Source: Linum tenue (Eukaryota; Streptophyta; Magnoliopsida; Malpighiales; Linaceae). From it: 64,000 nt of DNA. Shown in pieces: positions 57,589 through 64,000 of the stretch. A model generated the notes under the pieces. It had not been told where the DNA came from, did not search any database, and saw only the letters and a list, made by a program, of their open reading frames with translations. Where the stretch lies: contig CAMGYJ010000011.1 in NCBI GenBank assembly GCA_946122785.1, positions 4,774,001-4,838,000 of the forward strand. Reading direction: 5' to 3'. The position numbers and the translations under genes were made by a program. How positions within the stretch are numbered: position 1 is the first letter of the stretch; each line of letters opens with the position of its first letter.

Positions 57589-57708
57589 GCACTACCTGCA
57601 CGCAGTCAGCAGAAACAACCCGTGAAGGCACACAGGTGGAAACGAAAAATGCAATAAAGAAAAAGCTAGAGTAACAAATTATCACGTTTCCCCAATAACC
57701 TAGAGGGG

Positions 57709-57725
57709 CCCCGGCAACGGCGCCA
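57709..57725 (-). other. Primer-binding site (tRNA-Asp) of element 2
   Basis: Sense TGGCGCCGTTGCCGGGG lies six bases inside the 5' LTR. It is the complement of the tRNA-Asp 3' end, the usual primer for plant Tat/Athila-type elements. Confidence 0.9.
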
Positions 57726-57731
57726 AAAACT

Positions 57732-59079
57732 TGACACGCCAAAACACAACACCAAACTGCGACCAAGTGTAATCGCAGTCTGGGAATGCAGTAACAGGCA
57801 AGTTTAATTATCAACCCGGGGTCTAGATCTACTGCTTACTCTGTGATTCTCTATTATCTAGCAAACTAGTTCGAGTGATTGTTGTGAAAAGTAAAAGCAA
57901 CAAGAAAGCAGTAAATTGTTCGGGTTTCTAAAGCAGGTAAGAGTCACTCGGGATTGAGTCCCCCTAGCCCCTTAGTTAGGTTCAATTGCAATTCCCTGGG
58001 TTGATTTACTGTTGATTAGACTGCGGAAGATCCGACAGTAGCTTGGAATCTCTTAAGCTGACCAAGCCCTCTCAGTCTAACTAACCGGCAGACGACTAGT
58101 CTTCACTGGGATAGAAAGCTGAGGCTAAGAACACAGAACTCCACTACTGGCGCCAAGAACACCAGTACAAAGCAGTCAACTGGCTAACTCTCGTATAGCC
58201 AATCTCCTACTATCGAATGAAGAGGCTCTAACAACCTAATCAGATTCTATCTATCTCAGGTTGCAGCAGAAATTGAGAAAAGCTGATCAGACTCAAATCA
58301 ATTCATTAAACATGCGTCATTCGATTAAAATCAAACAGTAATATCATCCCAAGTCATTACAATCAAATCCCTAACACAAGGAACTAGGGTTCTTCATACC
58401 CAAGTGAGAGAAGGGTTCTACTCCATAGAGAGAGAAGAGAAAACAAGAATCGGATTAGTCATACTCATAACGATGAGGATAATCTGCTCCGGGACGATGA
58501 TTTTCACTCCTATGACGATCTCCAGGCTCGATTCGATGAAATCCAGCTCTAAGACAGCTTCTAGGGTGTGTTCTTCGCACTTTCTCTCTCTAGGGCTCTG
58601 TTTTTGCTCTCAAAACACGATTCTCCCACTTTTGGCTCGGAATAGGCTCTAAAACCAGGCTTTCCCGACTCGCACGGCCAGGGTGCACGGCCGTGCAACT
58701 CACCCACTTGGCCGTGCACTCCAAAACGCAGCGTTTCCATTAAGTCGACTTCAGTCATCTTGCACGGCCAGGGTGCACGACCGTGCAATCTTCAGGGCCT
58801 GCCCGTGCGTGGCCTCGGCACAAGGTGCACGGCCAACTTGCAACCGTGCACGGCCGTGCAGCCTCCCTGGTCTGCCCGTGCAGCTCCCAAAAACCTCGCC
58901 ATTCGTCCGTTCTTCGTCCAATCGACCCCAGACTCGCTCCTAAGCCTTCATTCACGTACTAGGACCTGAAACATCACAAACAAGCACACCCTAGCGTGAA
59001 ATCGGCCTAAAACACGAGAATCAACACCTCAAACGGTGTAAGAACGGGGGTAAAAACATGTGTAAATGACGGTCTATCA
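57732..59079 (-). repeat. 5' LTR (sense) of element 2
   Basis: TGACACGCC...TCTATCA in plus orientation, 1348 bp and very similar to 48928-50228. Palindromes TGCACGGCCGTGCA occur at 58684-58697 and 58847-58860, with TGCACGACCGTGCA at 58774-58787. Confidence 0.92.
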
Positions 59080-62000
59080 AGAGCCATTACCTAATGTGCG
59101 AGAGGAGGGCGAAGGAAGGTAGTGGTCAGTCGGTATTGAACTATCAACCTGGAAGTGGAGATGGTGAGGTAGGCTCTCTTACTCTATGGAAGTTTGATCA
59201 GAACAAATCTAGACATGCATTAGCTATGATGATAATCTTGGATGAGCTTCCGTTTAGATTTGTTGAGCGAGAGGGGTTTAGGAGATTTATGGCAACAACT
59301 CAGCCTTTGTTTGTGATACCTGGAAGGCAAACAATAAGATCTTATTGTTATGTCATTTTTATGGAGAAGAAGAAATATTGATTGAGTTTTTTTAACTCAA
59401 AGTGCAAAGGAAGAATATCTATCACTACATATACATGGACTAGTGATAACATCCAGAATTTTATGTGTGTGACTGCACATTTTATTGGAGATAATTGGAA
59501 GTTGCAGAAGATGATTATTTGCTTTGTTCCCATTACTAGTCACACTGGGAAGGATATTGTAGATACTTTGGAGAAGTGTCTACAAGAATGGAAAGTGAAG
59601 AGTTTGTTTTGAATGACAATGGATAATGCCAGTTCCAATGATGTTCTTGTTGAGTGCATGAGAACAAAAATGAAGAGGTGGAGAACAGATTTGCTAGATG
59701 GGAAGTATTTGCAGTATAGATGTGTGGCACATATCATCAATCTGGTTGTTTCTGATGGATTGAAGGAGGTTGGAGTTGCTGTGGAGAGGGTAAGGGATTG
59801 TGTGATATGGGTGAAGTCATCCCCAACTCGGAGTGCAAATTTCAAGGCATCAGCTATCTAGATATATATGGGAAAAGACTGTTGTCTTTGGATGTTCCGA
59901 CTAGGTGGAATTCCACCTATCTGATGTTGGATTCTGCGGAGAGGTTTGAGCAGGTTTTTAAGTTCAAGTATGCTAGTCTTACTGATTCTTCTTTTCGAGA
60001 CTATGTGGATTCCAAGAAGGGTCTTCCAATTGAAGATGATTGGAGCAGTATTAGGCGGCTCATGAAGTACCTGAAGTTCTTTTATGAGCTTACTCTTTGT
60101 GTATCAGGTATATGAACTAATAACTATCAAATTTTAAAATTAAATTGAATGATTATGAGTTATGAGTTATATTATTTATACTAATGTCGGTAAGTTTTAC
60201 TTTGTATTAGGAACATCATATGTCACTGCACATACTTTCTGGAAAGCCATTGTGGATATTCATGAAGTGATAGCAACATTGAAGAAAGATGCAGATGGAC
60301 AGATACAAAGAGTGGCATAAAGAATAGAGGCAAAGGTGAGAAAGTATTGGTTTGAGAATGATGTTGATGACGAGGATGATAACCTTAGGATAAATAAGAT
60401 AGTTTACATGGCCGGTGTGCTAGATCCCAGGCGTAAGCTATACTATTTGACTATGATGTTGGAAGAAATGTATGGGATCTCAAAAGGGGGAGCTTTGGCA
60501 GATGAAGTAAATAAGGAGATGATTGCATTGTACGGTGTCTACAAGATGAAGTATGCAACTCCACCCTCTGTTTCTGTGCCTACTACCCAGACTACTACTC
60601 CTATTGAGACTAGTGACGGATCTGTTGTTGCTGTGGGAGGAGCATTTGAAGCTCGGTTCCAGCAGAAGAGAAAGGAGCAAATTGAGAGGGGGGGGGGTCG
60701 AGGTTTTGTGAGTTGGAGCCGTATTTGAGAGATGTTGGTGATGCTATAAATGAGGAGATTGATGATTAGAAGTTTGACATTCTGAAGTGGTGGGCTCGGA
60801 ACAGTGTTAGATATCCCATTCTTTCAGAGATGGTTAGGAATATATTAGCAGTTCCAGACTCCTCTGTTGCATCGGAGTCCGCTTTTAGTTGTGGAGGTCG
60901 AGTTCTTAGTCCTTTCAGGTCTTCTTTAAGCCCAAACATTGTAGAGGCATTGATTTGTGCTGAAGATTGGATAAGATATGAAAGTGGAAAGACTGCAGAT
61001 GAACTGAATGATAAGGAAGAAGATCAAGAGACAATCGATTATGAAAGTGGTAAGAATTCAATTTATTATTCTTATTTGTCTATACTCTTTACTATTTAAA
61101 TTTTAAACCATTCCATTAGTAACATACTAACATTTGTGTATTTTATTTGCACTAGTTACTAATACTTTCCAATCTCGAGTGGAAAATGCAAGTGACATCC
61201 CAAGTGGAGCACATAGCTTACCTGTTGGGGTTGATGTGGAGGAGGGTGATGATGAAGAATCCACCGATTCTGACGAAGACATGAACCAAGATGCCGATGA
61301 TGATCTCGATGATACTCTTCTCATGACTTTGAAGAAGAAAGGTTGTGCAAATGTTGGTGGTGCTACAAGTTATACCGGAGAAGGAGGAGCATGAGCCATG
61401 AGCTATTGGTTATTTGGTTGTCTATTTTAATTTTTTAAGTTTGGACTTTGAACTTGTGTTGAATTTAGACATTATCAATGGGCACTTTAGCCGATTGACG
61501 AATGCCGATTATGTATTTATGTTGATTGTTGACTTGTTGTCCCTTTGAATTTGACGATGTTTGTCGAATTGTCGTTTGATGAATTTGAATATTTGATGAA
61601 TGATGATGCTTGATGAGAGTTGATGTTGATTCACGAATCATGATTTTTAACCCTTTGAACTTATGTTAAATTAAATAGATTAATAGATAGCAACTTTGAG
61701 TTTGCCAAATATTAAGTTAAGGCATTAACATATAACATATACTTCATTATTCACAAATATTACATACATGAATGGAAGTAAGTAAGTATAGGCCTCAAAA
61801 ATATTATAAATAAGGGTTAATAATACATTATTAATTACAAAAATGAAGAAAAATCTCAGAAAAATCAAAATATTACAAGATCACCCACTGCCCATAAATT
61901 CGGTTGGTAATTTTCCGGTAAACCAAACCGAAAAATCGTCCGCAACTACTCCTTACGGTAAGTTGGTAAAACCGGTTTGTAACCATTTACCGGTAATTCG

Positions 62001-62100
62001 GTAACCGGTAAACCGGTTACAAACCGGTATCGGTAATCGATTCCCCCTTACCCACTGTCGGCATACCAAAAACCGGTAAAGTGAGCGAATACCACCCCTA
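59080..62100 (+). mobile_element. hAT element, left end lost at the LTR junction
   Basis: The right terminus ...AATACCACCCCTA (ends 62100) fits a hAT end. The preceding 200 bp is dense in ACCGGT/GGTAAACCGG inverted words, a typical subterminal region. The transposase lies at 59094-61395. The left end is missing because the sequence starts abruptly beside the LTR of element 2. The element interrupts a LINE at 62101. Confidence 0.75.
59094..61395 (+). pseudogene. hAT transposase, N-terminally truncated and broken
   Basis: Blocks in order: SLTLWKFDQNKSR with ELPFRFVEREGFRRFM (59180-59290), TSDNIQNFMCVTAHFI, then NASSNDVLVE and CVAHIINLVV (59620-59760). Next are LDVPTRWNSTYLML (59890), LDPRRKLYYL (60421) and the hATC dimerisation domain WWARNSVRYPILSEMVRNIL, SSVASESAFS and GRVLSPFRSSL (60785-60930). 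An acidic tail follows (EEGDDEESTDSDED). Introns: 60108-60210 and 61050-61155. In-frame stops near 59380, 59610, 60319 and 60767 and a frameshift at a G-run (60690) disable it. The BED zinc finger is missing. Confidence 0.88.
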
Positions 62101-62601
62101 CTTCATATCCTCCGGACCAATAAGAACTGTCCTAATCGAGTCAACTTTCTCATGTGATAAGCTGCTAGGAAAAGCACTAAGATCACATTCCCGATCTTCC
62201 TCATTGATCCACTCCGCAACTCTAAGATTAATTTGCAAATCCGACGACAGTCTCAAGTTCAGCAAAGATGGAATCCATGGATTCTTGAATGCTGAAATAT
62301 CCTCCCCATTTTCAATAACTTTTATCTCTCCCATATTGAGTATTTTTTTTTCTTTACAAAGACTCGTCCAAATCCACGATGATCGGCTTCCTTTACTCGA
62401 GGATAGGAAGTCCCCTTGATGGAAATATAATCCTTTTGACAGCTGAGCGCAAAAAGCATTGAGACACTTGGTAAGTCTCCACGCTTGCTTTGCCAAAAGA
62501 GAAAGGCTGAAATCTATGAAGCTCATAGACCCCAAGCCACCTTCGGATATGAGGGCACTAGTCTCAAATAGGGTTGTAAATGAGCTTAGTCGAGTTAGCA
62601 T
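62101..62601 (-). pseudogene. LINE fragment B (end of reverse-transcriptase ORF)
   Basis: The frame reads ISEGGLGSMSFIDFSLSLLA with KQAWRL, then LSSSKGSRSSWIWTSL, LNMGEIKVIENGEDIS and WIPSLL. This is the region after the reverse transcriptase fingers-palm in plant L1 LINEs. It is cut off at 62101 by the right end of the hAT element and abutted on the other side by the tail of LINE fragment A. Confidence 0.82.
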
Positions 62602-62621
62602 GCTTAATAAAATCTTGACTC

Positions 62622-62622
<1 letters not shown>

Positions 62623-62669
<47 letters not shown>
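62623..62669. repeat. (TA)n microsatellite
   Basis: Uninterrupted TA dinucleotides of about 46 bp at the junction between LINE fragments A and B. They probably grew from the 3' tail of LINE A. Confidence 0.9.
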
Positions 62670-62671
<2 letters not shown>

Positions 62672-62689
62672 CTTTTGCATTAAGGGGAG

Positions 62690-64000
62690 GCCGCAGCCGA
62701 GCAAGAGACGAAAGAGTTACAGAGTGGAAATAGAGGTGGATGGTCGAACAACAACGTTGCGTTCGAAGGTGGTGCCTCGGAAGTCATCTCGAAGAAGGGC
62801 CTCTAGACCGGGGGGTGGGCTAGCAAGCTCATGCATACCGTAGGGATAGACGAGACTGTGCTTCGAGAGCCAGTCCGCGACTCTATTCCCTTCCCGGTAT
62901 ACATGAGTAATGTTAACCAACCAGTCCCGGCCTAGTTTCCTGCGGATGTTAGACAGAAGGGTAGCGTACGGGTGGAGAGGGTCATCTCTGTTCTGAATGA
63001 TCTTCACGGCCAACTGCGAGTCCGATTCAACTCTGACTGCTTTGTATCCTAGTCTCCAAGCCAAATCTAGTCCATGATTGATTCCCCAAATCTCAGCAAG
63101 GGCCGCCGTGGCCACTCCAATATTTGCCACAAAACCGCCCACCCACATACCAGTGGAGCCTCTGATAACTCCTCCAGCACCAGCCGGGCCCGGATTCCCA
63201 TTAGAAGCCCCATCCACATTCAAAGTAACCCAACCTTCTAGCGGGGGGGACCAGCCTATGTTCTCCCATTGTCGAGCTGCAAGGCGCGCACGACTGTCCG
63301 GAAGCAGAGAAGGCGCGTGCCAGGAGTCGTGCCACATCTTCGCCTTGATCATGATGGAGTGCTCGAGGGTAGGGGCAGAGAGGGCAGTTGTCTTGCCTCG
63401 AAGAGCAGCCGTACACTTGTTCTTCCAGAGAAGCCAGGCAGCCATGCTGAAGAACGCCATCATATCTTCTTCAAGCAGGTTCTTGCGGAGCCAGTCTTCC
63501 TGCTGGTCGCTGAAGAAGGTCTGCTGGCGCTGGGTAGGGACATGTTGGGACCAGAAGAAGAGGGTTGGAGGGAAATCCCTGAGGATGTGAAGGATCAAAT
63601 CCGGTTGGTTGGTGCATTGGTCGCAGCAAGGGCTCGGCGCTATCTTCCTGCTGTAACGGAGAACATTGGTAACAATCTTCTCCAACAGCGTCTGCCACAT
63701 GAAAGTTCTGATCCGCTCCGGCACCGGGAGGCGCCAAATGGTCTTCCAGATCTTCTCGCTCGGGTCCGGAGGTCTTTTGGTGAGCAAAGCGAAGGCCGAT
63801 TTGGTGGAGAAGCGGCCATCTGCAGTCACCGACCAGAACAGCCGGTCCTCCTCCTGAGAGAGCTTGTCAACTGCAATACTCAGGATTTTTTGGTGGATCT
63901 CGCTCGGAAGGAGGTTGCTGAAGAGCTCGGTACACCAGCTCCCATCATCATTAGTGAAATCTGCAACCGCCGCCTCCTCCAGCTCTGGAGGAATATCGCC
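62690..64000 (-). pseudogene. LINE fragment A: zf-RVT and RNase H 3' end (continues past window)
   Basis: The minus-strand frame is open from the window edge to the stop at 62717. It contains the FSTKSAFALL and IWKTIWRLPVPERIRTFMWQ block, a zf-RVT motif (CCDQC...ILHILRDFP) and a full RNase H domain: LNVDGASNGNPGPAGAGGVI, LAEIWGINHGLDLAW, VRVESDSQLAV and YREGNRVADWLS. The RNase H active-site acidic residues (D in NVDGAS, E in AEIWG, D in ESDS, D in VADWL) are all present. No damage is visible within the window. The start lies outside, so whether the element is full length is unknown. Confidence 0.85.

Larger units (their letters stand above)
48928..59079 (-). mobile_element. Athila/Tat-like element 2, complete but lacking RT-RNase H-integrase
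   Basis: LTRs are at 48928-50228 and 57732-59079, with primer site and polypurine tract between them and coding on the minus strand. Order: 5' LTR, tRNA-Asp primer site, gag-protease (57588-54814), hairpin, internal palindromes with TATA, leader and intron, 3' ORF (53469-52104), spacer, polypurine tract, 3' LTR. The 10.15-kb element has no reverse transcriptase, RNase H or integrase, so it must depend on a partner. The flanking 5-mers (GTCCA and AGAGC) do not match and the two flanks are different elements, so a rearrangement followed insertion. Confidence 0.88.

Noticed and set aside
63078..63590. 170-codon plus-strand frame at the right edge
   Set aside because: Antisense of the LINE RNase H region; no family signal.

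Overview
This is a transposon-rich, gene-poor stretch of a eudicot nuclear genome. Support comes from GT-AG-spliced genes, nonspecific lipid-transfer protein (LTP) genes, an EP1-like lectin glycoprotein, and plant-type Ty3/gypsy (Athila/Tat-like), Helitron, hAT, Mutator-like, LINE and TRIM elements. I do not assign a species. All coordinates and splice sites were worked out by eye.

Left part (1-13 kb): a tandem LTP duplication on the minus strand. LTP1 (380-2354) is split by a solo LTR. LTP2 (7869-8584) is intact, with a TRIM relic in its intron. A third LTP 3' end lies at about 25985-26240. Around them are four short DNA transposons whose target-site duplications (TSDs) can be read directly: a hAT MITE (2863-3519), a long-TIR Mutator-like MITE (4270-5265), and two inverted copies of one 9-bp-TSD family (5584-6574, 12165-13019). 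A complete 293-bp TRIM sits at 10750-11042.

Middle (13-42 kb): a Helitron district. Five Helitron 3' termini (GC hairpin plus CTAG before T) lie near 25065, 33798, 36645, 38742 and 40982. The first two belong to near-identical elements carrying an RPA1-like single-strand DNA-binding protein gene (intact in the first, 19768-21817) and an eight-exon gene I do not recognise (gene X, three copies). All three X copies are damaged, but in different places, and exon lengths are almost perfectly preserved. Near them are a Ty3/gypsy integrase fragment, a LINE fragment, a hAT MITE and a frameshifted EP1-like gene (36981-38324).

Right part (42-64 kb): two Athila/Tat-like elements in opposite orientation. 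Element 1 (plus, 42296 to about 48927) is decayed. Element 2 (minus, 48928-59079) has both LTRs, primer site and polypurine tract. Both carry gag-protease and a 3' ATHILA-type ORF but no reverse transcriptase, RNase H or integrase. Both repeat their LTR palindromes inside the element, just before a TATA box and a leader exon that precedes the 3' ORF. This suggests an internal promoter and a spliced subgenomic transcript. The window ends in a broken hAT transposase (59080-62100) and two LINE fragments.

The items most worth follow-up are the Helitron cargo (gene X with RPA1) and the palindrome/internal-promoter architecture of the two Athila-like elements.
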